From Streptomyces griseoluteus (GTDB lineage: Bacteria; Actinomycetota; Actinomycetes; Streptomycetales; Streptomycetaceae), in contig NZ_SRRU01000017.1 of NCBI RefSeq assembly GCF_004784465.1, positions 1 to 64,000 of the forward strand: a stretch of DNA of 64,000 bases. The letters are read 5' to 3'. A program made the position numbers and the translations under genes. Within the stretch, counting starts at the first letter, position 1, and each line of letters starts with the position of its first letter. Shown here piece after piece: positions 33,771 through 42,808 of the stretch. The notes beneath the pieces are model-generated. The model saw only the letters and a program-made list of their open reading frames with translations. It did no database searches and was not told where the DNA came from.

Positions 33771-36188
33771 TTACGGAGTCAGCGCCTGCTCGAACCACAC
33801 CGTCTTGCGGTGCCCCCTCGTCGTCGCGCCCCACTCCTTCGCCAGCCGGCTGACCACGCCGAGGCCCCGGCCCGCCTCGTCGTCCGGTCCGGCGGTGCGC
33901 ATGTCCGGCAGCTCCGGTTCCTCGTCCGTGACCTCGAACAGCAGGTCCCCGGCGCGCACCACGCGCAGCCCGACCGGGCCTCCCCCACCGTGCCGTACCG
34001 CGTTGGTGACGACCTCGCTGACCAGTAGCAGCGCGGTGTCCACCGCATGCGGCAGCCCCCACTCGAGCAGGCGCTCGCGGACCAGGTGCCGGGCGCGGGA
34101 GACCTCGCGCGGGTCGGACTCCAGGTGCCAGTGGGCCACGTGGTCGTCGGGGATGCCGTTGAGCCGGGCCATCAGCAGGGCCACGTCGTCCTTGCGGCCG
34201 CCACGGGTGTTGAGGGCGCGGATGATGGTGTCGCAGGCGGTGTCCATCGAGGCGGCCGGGTGCGCGGCGGACTCGCAGAGCGCGGCCAGCCCCTCCCCGA
34301 TGTCGGAGCCGCGCACCTCGACCAGGCCGTCCGTGCACAGCACCAGCCGGTCGCCGGGCGCCACCCTTACCGTGGTGGCCTCGAAGGGCACCCCGCCGAC
34401 GCCGATGGGCGCGCCGGTGGGCAGTTCGAGCAGTTCGCTGCCGCCGTCCGCCGCCCGGACCAGCACGGGCGGGATGTGCCCGGCGTTGGCGATCTGCAGC
34501 TCGCCGCGGATCGGGTCGTAGACGGCGTAGAGACAGGTGGCGAGATAGTTCTCACCCAGCCTGCGGGCCAGGTCGTCCAGGTTGCGCAGCAGTTGGGCGG
34601 GCGGGGTCTCCAGTGCGGCCATGGTCTGGACGGCGGTGCGCAGCTGGCCCATCATCGCGGCCGAGTTGAGCCCATGGCCCATCACGTCCCCGACGACCAG
34701 CGCGGTACGCGAGCCGGGGAGTTTCACCGTGTCGAACCAGTCACCGCCGATCCGGCCGAGCAGCGTGCCGGGCAGATAGCGGGTCGCCACGTCACACCCG
34801 GCCATGCGCGGGCTGACCTGCGGCAGCATGCTGTCCTGGAGGGTCTCGGCGACGTTCTCCTGGTACGTGTACATGCGCGCGTTGTCGAGCACCAGCCCGG
34901 CGCGGGCGGCGAGTTCGGCGCCGGTGGTGCGGTCCATGCCGTCGAAGGGCAGCCGGTCGGGGCGGCGCAGCAGCACCATGAAGCCGAGGACCACGTTGCG
35001 GGCTTTCAGCGGGACGATCAGCAGGGAGCGGCCGTTGATGAGCGGCCTGAGGTCCCGCTTCTCGAACTCGCCGGAGATCCGGTTGCCCAGTTCGTCGCTG
35101 ATCCTCGGGATGAGGACTGGTTCGCCGGTGACCATGCACTGGTAGAACGGCGTGTGCTCGGGAAAGGCGAACGCCTCGCCGACCGGCACGGTGTCGTCCC
35201 AGCGGCCGGGTTCGTCGTTGTGCTCGACCCAGACCCGGTGCATCAGCGTGCTGGCGTCGGGCGGCCCGTCGGGGAAGCCCTCGCCCGCGAGGACGGCCGA
35301 ACGCAGATGGGTGCCGGCGAAGTCCGCGAACCGGGGCACGGCCGCGCTGGTGACCTCGCGGATCGTCTCCCCCAGGTCGAGGGAGGTGCCGATGGCGGAG
35401 CTGACCTCGTTGAGGAACTCCAGCCGCTCCCGTACGGCCGCGTACTCCAGGTCGGCCAGGGCGTCGGCCGGGATCAAGGGCTCGCTGCGGGGGCGCGGGA
35501 CAACGCTGTCGAAGCGGCCGGGGCGCCGGGGCACACCCCAGTACGGGGTGACCGGGACCCGCTCGTACTGGCTGAACTCCAGGACCGGATAGCCGAGTTC
35601 GAGGATCTGGGAGACGATGCGGGCGCTGAGTCCGGGGCCCATGTTGGGCAGGATCTCGGGGAGCCTGCGCTCCAGGTCGCCGGCGGTGGGCAGTTCGGTG
35701 TGGCGGGCGAAGCCGGGGGCGATGCGTTCGGTGCTCTCGTCCAGGTGGCCGCGTGCCTCGCGCAGCCGGGTGGCGTCGGCGGCGAGCACCAGCAGCCGGG
35801 AGGGGCCCGGCCCGACCAGCGGGTAGGCCCACCACAGCACGTCGATCCGCTCGTCGTCCCCGCGTCCGGGCGGGGTGAGCCGGGCGCGCCCCGCGGTGGG
35901 GTAGCCGGTGTGGGCGCCCAGGGAGGTCTCCAGGTCGGGGCCGGCCCCGTCGTCCGGCGTGTCGTCCCGGAGGTCGTCCGGCAGGGCCCCGGAGACGGGC
36001 AGCAGGTCCGCGACGGGCTGTCCGACGGCCGTCTCCCGGCCGGGGCCGAACATCCGCCCGGCCCCGCTGCTCCAGTGGGACACCAGACCCGCGCGGTCGA
36101 CGATCACCACGGCCAGCGGAATCCGGCCCGCCGCGGTGTTCTCCGCACCGCGGCCGGGAGACGCGTCCCGCTCGCTGCCACGGTCCAT
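33771..36188 (-). CDS. PAS/GAF/SpoIIE PP2C phosphatase with C-terminal HATPase domain
   Basis: 805 residues. A PAS-like region near the N terminus (PLAVVIVDRAGLVSHWSSGA), a GAF domain at about 255-430, then a SpoIIE-type PP2C domain (RIGGDWFDTVKLPG, VVGDVMGHGLNSAAMMGQLR, CTDGLVEVRG) and a C-terminal HATPase_c anti-sigma-kinase-like domain (LLLVSEVVTNAVRHG, DEAGRGLGVV). The PP2C acidic metal ligands look intact. Such proteins dephosphorylate anti-anti-sigma factors and may also phosphorylate them, controlling sigma-B-like factors in Streptomyces. No partner sigma or anti-sigma gene is adjacent. Cytoplasmic, no membrane segments. Confidence 0.9.
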   Translation of the reverse strand: MDRGSERDASPGRGAENTAAGRIPLAVVIVDRAGLVSHWSSGAGRMFGPGRETAVGQPVADLLPVSGALPDDLRDDTPDDGAGPDLETSLGAHTGYPTAGRARLTPPGRGDDERIDVLWWAYPLVGPGPSRLLVLAADATRLREARGHLDESTERIAPGFARHTELPTAGDLERRLPEILPNMGPGLSARIVSQILELGYPVLEFSQYERVPVTPYWGVPRRPGRFDSVVPRPRSEPLIPADALADLEYAAVRERLEFLNEVSSAIGTSLDLGETIREVTSAAVPRFADFAGTHLRSAVLAGEGFPDGPPDASTLMHRVWVEHNDEPGRWDDTVPVGEAFAFPEHTPFYQCMVTGEPVLIPRISDELGNRISGEFEKRDLRPLINGRSLLIVPLKARNVVLGFMVLLRRPDRLPFDGMDRTTGAELAARAGLVLDNARMYTYQENVAETLQDSMLPQVSPRMAGCDVATRYLPGTLLGRIGGDWFDTVKLPGSRTALVVGDVMGHGLNSAAMMGQLRTAVQTMAALETPPAQLLRNLDDLARRLGENYLATCLYAVYDPIRGELQIANAGHIPPVLVRAADGGSELLELPTGAPIGVGGVPFEATTVRVAPGDRLVLCTDGLVEVRGSDIGEGLAALCESAAHPAASMDTACDTIIRALNTRGGRKDDVALLMARLNGIPDDHVAHWHLESDPREVSRARHLVRERLLEWGLPHAVDTALLLVSEVVTNAVRHGGGGPVGLRVVRAGDLLFEVTDEEPELPDMRTAGPDDEAGRGLGVVSRLAKEWGATTRGHRKTVWFEQALTP

Positions 36189-36332
36189 GGCCCAGGCCCT
36201 CTCTCCCCCACGGCTGTACGCGAACGATCAATGCCGCCCGCCACTACGGTACGGGGGAGTCACGTCGCCATGTGTGGCAAACCGCGAATTCCGTTCCGGA
36301 GATCCCCGCTGGTTCGAGAGGGCCCGTAACCC

Positions 36333-38738
36333 TCAGTCCTCGTGCCCCAGTTGCAGGTCACGCTCGGTGCGGCCGCCGCCCGCGACCTGCAGGACCGTGG
36401 CGACCGGCGGGTAGCCGGCGGCGATGACGGTGTACTCGCCGGAGGAGAGGTCGACGAAGCGGAAGGTGCCGTCGGCGCCCGTGGTGAGGGTGTCGACCAC
36501 GTTCCCGGCCGCGTCGAGCAGGGTCACCCGCGCGTCCTCCACGGCGCGCCCTCCCCCGGCCCGGACGGTGCCCTTCAGCACGGCCCCGCCCGCGAGTTCG
36601 ACGTCCTGCCGCGTCTCGCGGGACGCTTGGACGGTGACCGGTAGGGCGGCCGGGCGGAAGGCGGGCGCGCTGGCGGCGAGGGTGTACTCCCCCGCGACCA
36701 GCTCGCCGATGACGTACCCGCCCTCGCGGCCGCTGCGGGTGGCGGCGACCACCTCGCCGTGCACGTTGGTGAGCGTGACGGTGGCGTCGCGCACGGGGCT
36801 GCCGTCGGCGGTGAGCACGGCGCCCGCGAGGCGTCCGGCGCCGCCGAGGACCACGTCCAGCTCGACGGGGCGTTCGCCCACGGTGACGGAGACGGCCTGC
36901 GGCTGGTGGCCGCCCGCCGCCGCGATGAGCACGTAGGAACCGGCACCGGGGGTGGCCAGTGCGTAGCGGCCGTCGTCGCCGCTGGCGCCCCGGCCGATCT
37001 GCACCCCGCCGACGTCGATGAGGGTGAGCGCGGCGCGGGGCACGACAGTGCCGTCCGGGTGCTGGACGGTTCCGCAGACCGCGATCCCGGCGGTGTGCGG
37101 CGCGCGGGCCTGGGGCGGTACGGGGATGCCCGGCACGGTGTCCGGGTCGGTGGCGATGGGGGCGTGCTGGGACACCAGGGGTTTCTCCTTGAGGAAGAAG
37201 GCGATGATCAGGCCGAGGACGAGCACCGGCACCAGGTAAAGGAAGATCCGGGGCATGGCGTCGGCGTAGGCGTGGATGTAGGCGTCCCGCAGCGCCGGGG
37301 GGAGCGCGTGCACGAGCTGCGGGGTGATCGCCTCGGGGTCGGGCAGCGCGGCCGAGGCGTCCGCCGGGAGGTCCTCGCGCAGGGCGTCGGTGAGCCGGTC
37401 GGCGAAGAGGGTGCCGAAGACGGCGGCGCCGACGCTGCCGCCGATCTGCCGGAAGTAGTTGTTGGCGCTGGTGGCGGTGCCGAGGTCGGCGGGGCGGACG
37501 GAGTTCTGCACGGCGAGCACCAGGACGGGCATGACCAGGCCGATGCCGGTGCCGAGGACGGCCATCCAGACGCTGTAGGACAGCCGGGGGGTGTCGGCCT
37601 CCAGCCGGGACAGCAGCCACATGCCGAGGGCGGCGAGGGCGGCACCGGCCACCGGGTAGACCTTGTAGCGGCCGGTGCGGCTGATGAGCTGGCCGCCCAC
37701 GATGGAGGCGCCGACGATGCCCGCCATCATGGGCAGCATCAGCAGCCCGGACTCGGTGGCGCTGGCCCCGTCGACCATCTGGAGGAAGGTCGGCAGATAG
37801 CTGGCCGCGCCGAACAGGGCGACGCCGATGACCAGTCCGACCAGGCCGGCGATGTTGAAGACCGAGTCCCGGAACAGCCGGAGCGGGATGAGGGGTTCGG
37901 CGGCGAAACGCTCCGCCACGACGAACAGGATCACGGCGGCGAGGGCGCCCGCGCCGAGGCCGATGATCTCCCTGGAGTCCCAGGCGTATTCGGTCCCGCC
38001 CCAACTGGTCAGCAGCACCAGGCAGGTCGAGGCGATGGCGAGCAGCAGCGCGCCGGGCACGTCGAGCCGGGCGCGCTTGTTCGGCCGGGGCAGCTTCAGC
38101 ACGGCGGCGACCACGGCGAGGGTGACCAGGCCGAAGGGGACGTTGATGTAGAAGCACCAGCGCCAGGAGAGGTGGTCGGTGAAGTAGCCGCCGAGCAGCG
38201 GTCCGGCGACGGAGGCGAGGCCGAAGGCGGCGCCGATCAGGCCCATGTAGCGGCCGCGCTGCCGGGGCGGCACGATGTCCGCGATGATCGCCTGCACACC
38301 GATCATCAGGCCGCCCGCGCCGATGCCCTGCACCGCGCGGAAGGCGATCATCTGGTCCATGCTCTGCGCGCGCCCGGCGAGGGCGGAGCCGATCACGAAG
38401 ACCAGGATGGCGAACTGGAAGACGCCCTTGCGGCCGAAGAGATCACCGAGCTTGCCGTAGAGCGGCAGGCCGATGGTGGAGGTGAGCAGGTAGGCGGTGA
38501 TCGCCCAGGACATCTTGTCCAGGCCGTGCAGCTCGCCGACGATCTTCGGCAGCGCGGTGGCCACGATCATCTGGTCCAGCGCGGCCAGCAGCAGCGCGAG
38601 CATCAGCCCGACGAAGACCAACCGGACCTGGCGCGCGCCGAGTTCGGGTGCCGGGACGGGTGGTGGGTCCAGGTGTCCGTCCGGAGCCGGCACCGCCTCG
38701 GTGACCGGCTCCTCGCACACCAGCGTCGTTCCGCCCAC
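36333..38738 (-). CDS. MFS multidrug-type transporter (DHA2) with three C-terminal carboxypeptidase-regulatory-like repeats
   Basis: 801 residues. The N-terminal ~530 residues are a 14-segment DHA2-family proton antiporter (LPLYGKLGDLFGRKGVF, GPLLGGYFTDHLSWRW as motif C/A-like signatures). The remaining ~250 residues carry three beta-sandwich repeats of about 80 residues, each with a pattern like VCGTVQHPDGTVVPRAALTL, LAGAVLTADGSPVRDATVTL and LKGTVRAGGGRAVEDARVTL, as in CarboxypepD_reg domains. GTG 38738 was chosen with a GAGGGGAG site; an ATG 33 bases upstream is possible. Exported substrate unknown. Confidence 0.88.
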   Translation of the reverse strand: MGGTTLVCEEPVTEAVPAPDGHLDPPPVPAPELGARQVRLVFVGLMLALLLAALDQMIVATALPKIVGELHGLDKMSWAITAYLLTSTIGLPLYGKLGDLFGRKGVFQFAILVFVIGSALAGRAQSMDQMIAFRAVQGIGAGGLMIGVQAIIADIVPPRQRGRYMGLIGAAFGLASVAGPLLGGYFTDHLSWRWCFYINVPFGLVTLAVVAAVLKLPRPNKRARLDVPGALLLAIASTCLVLLTSWGGTEYAWDSREIIGLGAGALAAVILFVVAERFAAEPLIPLRLFRDSVFNIAGLVGLVIGVALFGAASYLPTFLQMVDGASATESGLLMLPMMAGIVGASIVGGQLISRTGRYKVYPVAGAALAALGMWLLSRLEADTPRLSYSVWMAVLGTGIGLVMPVLVLAVQNSVRPADLGTATSANNYFRQIGGSVGAAVFGTLFADRLTDALREDLPADASAALPDPEAITPQLVHALPPALRDAYIHAYADAMPRIFLYLVPVLVLGLIIAFFLKEKPLVSQHAPIATDPDTVPGIPVPPQARAPHTAGIAVCGTVQHPDGTVVPRAALTLIDVGGVQIGRGASGDDGRYALATPGAGSYVLIAAAGGHQPQAVSVTVGERPVELDVVLGGAGRLAGAVLTADGSPVRDATVTLTNVHGEVVAATRSGREGGYVIGELVAGEYTLAASAPAFRPAALPVTVQASRETRQDVELAGGAVLKGTVRAGGGRAVEDARVTLLDAAGNVVDTLTTGADGTFRFVDLSSGEYTVIAAGYPPVATVLQVAGGGRTERDLQLGHED

Positions 38739-38893
38739 GTACCGCTCCCCTCGCTCACACCTGTCGCACATCCCGCGTTACGCGACAACTGCGAACACAT
38801 ACGGCGAGTTACGGCATGAATCCGGTCTCGGCGGAGATCACTCGAACCGGTGAGGGAAGCAACGCCCCCCGCACCGGCCGGTGTTTGGAGGTG

Positions 38894-39337
38894 TCAGCCC
38901 TCGACCTGGGCGGCGAGCCTGTCGAGCACCGAGTCGTAGATGCGGCCCAGGCCCTTGGGGGCGAAGGTGCGCTCGAAGAAGCCGCCGATGCCGCCGGCGC
39001 CCTTCCAGGTGGTGGTGACCACGACACGGGAGCGGCCCTCGTCGGCGGGGGTGACGCGCCAGATGGTGACCATGGTGGAGTTCCGGTCCTTCTCGACCAG
39101 CTCGCCGGGGGTCGGCTCGTCGACCTCCATCAGGCAGTCGCGTACGCGCTTGCTGGTGGCCTGGAGCTTCCAGTGCACGAGGGTGCCCGCGCCGTCGCCG
39201 CCCTCGCGGACCTCGTACTCGCTGAAGTGCTCGGGGAGCAGCTTCGGGCGGGTGGTCCGGTAGTCGGTCAGCGCGTCGAACACCCTGTCGGCGTTCGCCG
39301 CGACGACTCGTTCCGTAGTGGCCTCGACCTGCGCCAT
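38894..39337 (-). CDS. SRPBCC-family (START-like) protein
   Basis: 147 residues with the polyketide cyclase/START-like helix-grip layout: ATTERVVAANADRVFDALTD at the start, a curved sheet, and a long C-terminal helix (GLGRIYDSVLDRLAAQVEG). Binds a hydrophobic ligand; which is unknown. Divergent from the radical SAM gene, sharing its 133-bp upstream region. Confidence 0.85.
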   Translation of the reverse strand: MAQVEATTERVVAANADRVFDALTDYRTTRPKLLPEHFSEYEVREGGDGAGTLVHWKLQATSKRVRDCLMEVDEPTPGELVEKDRNSTMVTIWRVTPADEGRSRVVVTTTWKGAGGIGGFFERTFAPKGLGRIYDSVLDRLAAQVEG

Positions 39338-39426
39338 CGCTCTCCTCCACGACCTGTTTTCCAGCGTTTCGGATCAGCCAACCACCCCGGGACCCCGGCT
39401 CCAAATCCGGGTCCACCCGATCATGG

Positions 39427-39444
39427 GAACACATGTTCTATTGT
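39427..39444 (+). promoter_or_regulatory. LexA-type SOS box and adjoining -10 hexamer
   Basis: GAAC-ACAT-GTTC (39427-39438) matches the Gram-positive/actinobacterial LexA operator core GAAC-N4-GTTC. It is followed immediately by TATTGT (39439-39444), a plausible -10 hexamer 26 bases upstream of the ATG at 39471. From memory, the mycobacterial Rv2578c gene also has an SOS box. The site lies between the divergent SRPBCC and radical SAM genes. Confidence 0.65.
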
Positions 39445-39470
39445 GGGGAGCGAGCTACCGAGGAGGCGTC

Positions 39471-40517
39471 ATGCGCTGGGAGAACCTGACCGACGAGTCC
39501 GGTGGTCACGGCCGGACCCCCGACGGCGCGCTGTTCGGCGCGGACGCCGTGGTGACCCGTACGTTCGACACGCCCGAGTTCAAAGGCATCACCTTTCACG
39601 AGGTGCGGGCGCGGTCGATCCTGAACCGGGTGCCGGGCGCGTCCCGGATGCCGTTCGAGTGGACGGTGAACCCCTATCGAGGCTGCTCGCACGCCTGTGT
39701 GTACTGCTTCGCCCGCAAGACGCACAGCTATCTCGACCTGGACACCGGGCTCGGCTTCGACTCGCAGATCGTGGTCAAGGTCAACGCGCCCGAGGTGCTG
39801 CGCCGCCAGCTGGCCTCGCCGCGCTGGGGCGGGGAGCACGTGGCGATGGGCACCAATGTGGACTGCTACCAGCGCGCGGAGGGCCGGTACAGGCTGATGC
39901 CGGGGATCATCGACGCCCTCACCGAGCGGGCCAACCCGTTCTCCATCCTCACCAAGGGCACCCTCATCCTGCGCGACCTGGACCGGCTGGTGCGCGCGGC
40001 CGAGGTCACCGACGTCGGCATCTCGGTCTCCGTGGGCTTCACCGACCCGGCCCTCTGGCGCACGGTGGAGCCGGGCACCCCGGCGCCCGAGCGGCGGCTG
40101 GACGTGGTGCGCACCCTGGGCGAGCACGGCATCGGCTGCGCGGTGCTGATGGCCCCGGTGATCCCCTTCCTCAGCGACCAGCCCGCCCAACTGCGCGACA
40201 CCGTCCGCGCCATCGCGGAGTCCGGGGCCACCTCGGTGACGCCGCTGGTGCTGCATCTGCGGCCCGGCGCGCGGGAATGGTTCATGAGCTGGCTCGCCGA
40301 GCACCATCCGCACCTGGTGGCCCGCTACCAGCGGCTGTACGCGGGCGGCTCCTACGCCCCCACCTGGTACCAGCGCCGGGTCACCCGCCAGGTGCACGAG
40401 CTGGCACGGGAGTACGGCATCGGGCCGACCCGCGCGGGCGCCACCCGGCGCATCCGCCCGGCCCGGCCCGACGAGCGGCCGGCGGAGCCGGAGCCGACGC
40501 AGCTCACCCTCATGTGA
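39471..40517 (+). CDS. Rv2578c-family radical SAM protein
   Basis: 348 residues. The iron-sulphur motif CSHACVYC sits at about residue 70 within VNPYRGCSHACVYCFARKTH, characteristic of the photoproduct-lyase-like SplB/Rv2578c branch. Catalysis would use SAM and a [4Fe-4S] cluster. A DNA-repair or nucleic-acid role is inferred from relatives and the LexA box upstream, but the substrate is unproven. The ATG follows GAGGAGG. It stands alone on the plus strand. Confidence 0.88.
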   Translation: MRWENLTDESGGHGRTPDGALFGADAVVTRTFDTPEFKGITFHEVRARSILNRVPGASRMPFEWTVNPYRGCSHACVYCFARKTHSYLDLDTGLGFDSQIVVKVNAPEVLRRQLASPRWGGEHVAMGTNVDCYQRAEGRYRLMPGIIDALTERANPFSILTKGTLILRDLDRLVRAAEVTDVGISVSVGFTDPALWRTVEPGTPAPERRLDVVRTLGEHGIGCAVLMAPVIPFLSDQPAQLRDTVRAIAESGATSVTPLVLHLRPGAREWFMSWLAEHHPHLVARYQRLYAGGSYAPTWYQRRVTRQVHELAREYGIGPTRAGATRRIRPARPDERPAEPEPTQLTLM

Positions 40518-40659
40518 GGGCGTTCGAGGGCATCCGGCGACCCGTTCGGGTCAAGTACGGGGCGGACGGGCCGAAGGGGACGGGGATCGCAGGGACGATG
40601 CCGCGAGGACCGCATCCCCCGCGGTCCGCGCCATCCTCCGTCCCGTGGAGTTGCCACGC

Positions 40660-42222
40660 ATGAGAACACGCGCAGCCGTACTGGGCGCGACGGCCGTCCT
40701 GCTGGCTGCATCGGCCACCGCCCTGCCCGTCCAGGCCGCCCCCGCCCCGGCCACGCCGGGCCTGACCTGGAAGGACTGCGGCACCCGCGCCTACCCGACC
40801 CTCCAGTGCGCCTCCCTGGAGGTTCCACTGGACCACGCCCGGCCCACCGGGCGGCAGATCTCGCTCGCCCTGTCCCGCGTCCCGCACACCGCGAAGACCT
40901 CCCAGGGCCCGCTCCTGGTCAACCCCGGCGGCCCCGGTGGCAGCGGGCTCACCCTCGCCGGGTACATCGCCTCCGCGCTGCCCGCGAAGGTGGCCGCGCG
41001 GTACGACGTCATCGGCTTCGACCCGCGCGGCGTCGGCAGAAGCGCCCCGGCGCTGAACTGCGCCCCGGACCACTTCACGCCGGTACGCCCGGACACCGTC
41101 CCGGCCACACCGGAGCTGGAGCGGCGGAACCTGGACCGCGTGCGGTCCTTCGCCGCCGCCTGCGGCAGGGCCCACGCGGACGTGCTGCCGTACATCGACA
41201 CCGTCTCGGCCGCCCGTGACCTGGACTCGGTCCGCGCGGCCCTGGGCGCCGGCCGCCTCAGCTATCTCGGCTACTCCTACGGCACCTACCTGGGCGCGGT
41301 CTACGCCAAGCTCTTCCCGACGCGGGTGCACCGTCTGGTGCTGGACTCGATCGTGAATCCGACCGGCGTCTGGTACGAGGACAACCTCACCCAGGACGAC
41401 GCCTTCGACGCCCGCCACAAGGCCCTGATGGCGTGGATCGCCGCGCACGACGAGGCGTACGGCCTGGGCACCGACCCCGCGCGGATCGAGGCCGACTGGT
41501 ACGCGATGCGGGCCGCGCTGGCGAAGGACCCGGCGGACGGGAAGGTGGGCGCCGCCGAGCTGGAGGACACCTATATGCCGGGCGGGTACTACGACGGCTA
41601 CTGGCCCTACCTCGCCGAGGCGCTGGCGTCCTGGGTCCACGACAAGGACACCGGACCGCTGGAGCAGGCGTACGAGAACTTCGCCGCCGTCGACGCGGGC
41701 GGGAACAACAACTACAGCGTCTACACGGCCGTCCAGTGCCGGGACGCGCCCTGGCCGCGCGACTGGCGCCGCTGGTCGCGGGACACCTGGGCGGCCCACC
41801 GCAAGTCGCCCTTCATGACCTGGAACAACGCCTGGTACAACGCGCCGTGCGCGTTCTGGCCCACGCCCCCGCGCGAACCGGTCGACATCGCCAACGGCAA
41901 GCTCCCCGCGGCCCTGCTCTTCCAGGCGACGGACGACGCGGCCACCCCGTACTCGGGCGGCCTCATCACCCACCGCCTCCTGGCCCGCTCCAGCCTGATC
42001 GTCGAACAGGGCGGCGGCAACCACGGCATCACCCTGACCGGCAACTCCTGCCTCGACGACCACCTCACCGCCTACCTCACCGACGGCACGGTCCCGCGCG
42101 GCCGCGGCGCGGTGGACGCGGTCTGCGACAAGTCCCCCGCCCCGAAACCCCTGGACGCCAAGACGGCTCCCGCCGCCTCGAAGGGCTCGACCCTCCACGG
42201 CCTCCTGGGCTTCCGCCACTGA
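40660..42222 (+). CDS. Secreted alpha/beta hydrolase (tripeptidyl aminopeptidase family, S33)
   Basis: 520 residues. A signal peptide (MRTRAAVLGATAVLLAASA, cleavage near VQAAPAPA) precedes an alpha/beta hydrolase like the Streptomyces mycelium-associated SlpD/SlpE and Tap proteins. Oxyanion region LVNPGGPGGSG, Ser in GYSYGTYLGA, Asp in FQATDDAATPY and His in GGNHGIT. It would trim tripeptides from extracellular proteins. The ATG at 40660 starts the signal peptide; a GTG 15 bases upstream is also in frame. A strong hairpin follows. Confidence 0.9.
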   Translation: MRTRAAVLGATAVLLAASATALPVQAAPAPATPGLTWKDCGTRAYPTLQCASLEVPLDHARPTGRQISLALSRVPHTAKTSQGPLLVNPGGPGGSGLTLAGYIASALPAKVAARYDVIGFDPRGVGRSAPALNCAPDHFTPVRPDTVPATPELERRNLDRVRSFAAACGRAHADVLPYIDTVSAARDLDSVRAALGAGRLSYLGYSYGTYLGAVYAKLFPTRVHRLVLDSIVNPTGVWYEDNLTQDDAFDARHKALMAWIAAHDEAYGLGTDPARIEADWYAMRAALAKDPADGKVGAAELEDTYMPGGYYDGYWPYLAEALASWVHDKDTGPLEQAYENFAAVDAGGNNNYSVYTAVQCRDAPWPRDWRRWSRDTWAAHRKSPFMTWNNAWYNAPCAFWPTPPREPVDIANGKLPAALLFQATDDAATPYSGGLITHRLLARSSLIVEQGGGNHGITLTGNSCLDDHLTAYLTDGTVPRGRGAVDAVCDKSPAPKPLDAKTAPAASKGSTLHGLLGFRH

Positions 42223-42228
42223 CTCCCA

Positions 42229-42257
42229 CCGGTGCCCGCCACTCCGGCGGGCACCGG
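42229..42257 (+). terminator. Hairpin terminator after the secreted hydrolase
   Basis: A perfect 12-bp stem (CCGGTGCCCGCC and GGCGGGCACCGG) with a 5-base loop, followed by AAAA, seven bases after the stop codon at 42222. Confidence 0.7.
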
Positions 42258-42288
42258 AAAATCCGGCCGCGCGACCGCTGCCGCTCTC

Positions 42289-42294
42289 TACGCT
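42289..42294 (+). promoter_or_regulatory. -10 hexamer TACGCT for a leaderless GNAT mRNA
   Basis: TACGCT lies seven bases before the ATG at 42302, with no ribosome-binding site, indicating leaderless transcription. Confidence 0.45.
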
Positions 42295-42301
42295 CCCCGC
42301 C

Positions 42302-42808
42302 ATGGACACCCTCACCATCCGCCCGATGGCCCTCGCCGACTGCGAGCGCGTGGCGGAGATCCGCGTGACCGGCCGGCGGCACGCCTACCGGGGGCTCATG
42401 CCGCAGGCGGACCTCGACGGGCTGAGCGTCGAGGCGGACGCCGAGAGCCGCCGGGCCCACTTCACGCGCCCGGACGACCCCACGACCCATCTGGTCGCCG
42501 AACGCGCGGGCCAGGTCGTCGGCTGGGCCTCGACGGGACCGTACCGGGACGGCCGGACCCTCACCCGGGACGCCGAGTTGTACGCGCTCTACGCCGACCC
42601 CGCGCACCTCGGAACCGGCGTCGGCCGCGCCCTCCTCGCCGAAGCCCTGGCCCGCAGCACCGCCCACCCGCGCATGCTGCTCTGGGTCCTGCGCGACACC
42701 CGCGCCCCCCGCTTCTACGAGCGGGCGGGCTTTCGTCCGGACGGCGCCGAGGACGGCATGTCGGTGCCGGAGGTGCGGTACGTCCGGTGTCAACTCCGCT
42801 GCTGCTGA
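42302..42808 (+). CDS. GNAT-family N-acetyltransferase
   Basis: 168 residues. The acetyl-CoA pyrophosphate-binding signature is ADPAHLGTGVGRALLAEAL, preceded by the beta-4 strand and followed by LLWVLRDTRAPRFYERAGF. The substrate is unknown. Its last 19 bp overlap the convergent HEAT-repeat gene. Confidence 0.92.
   Translation: MDTLTIRPMALADCERVAEIRVTGRRHAYRGLMPQADLDGLSVEADAESRRAHFTRPDDPTTHLVAERAGQVVGWASTGPYRDGRTLTRDAELYALYADPAHLGTGVGRALLAEALARSTAHPRMLLWVLRDTRAPRFYERAGFRPDGAEDGMSVPEVRYVRCQLRCC

Noticed and set aside
34047..36329. 760-codon plus-strand frame opposite the PP2C phosphatase
   Set aside because: Same shadow pattern; no motif and no ribosome site.
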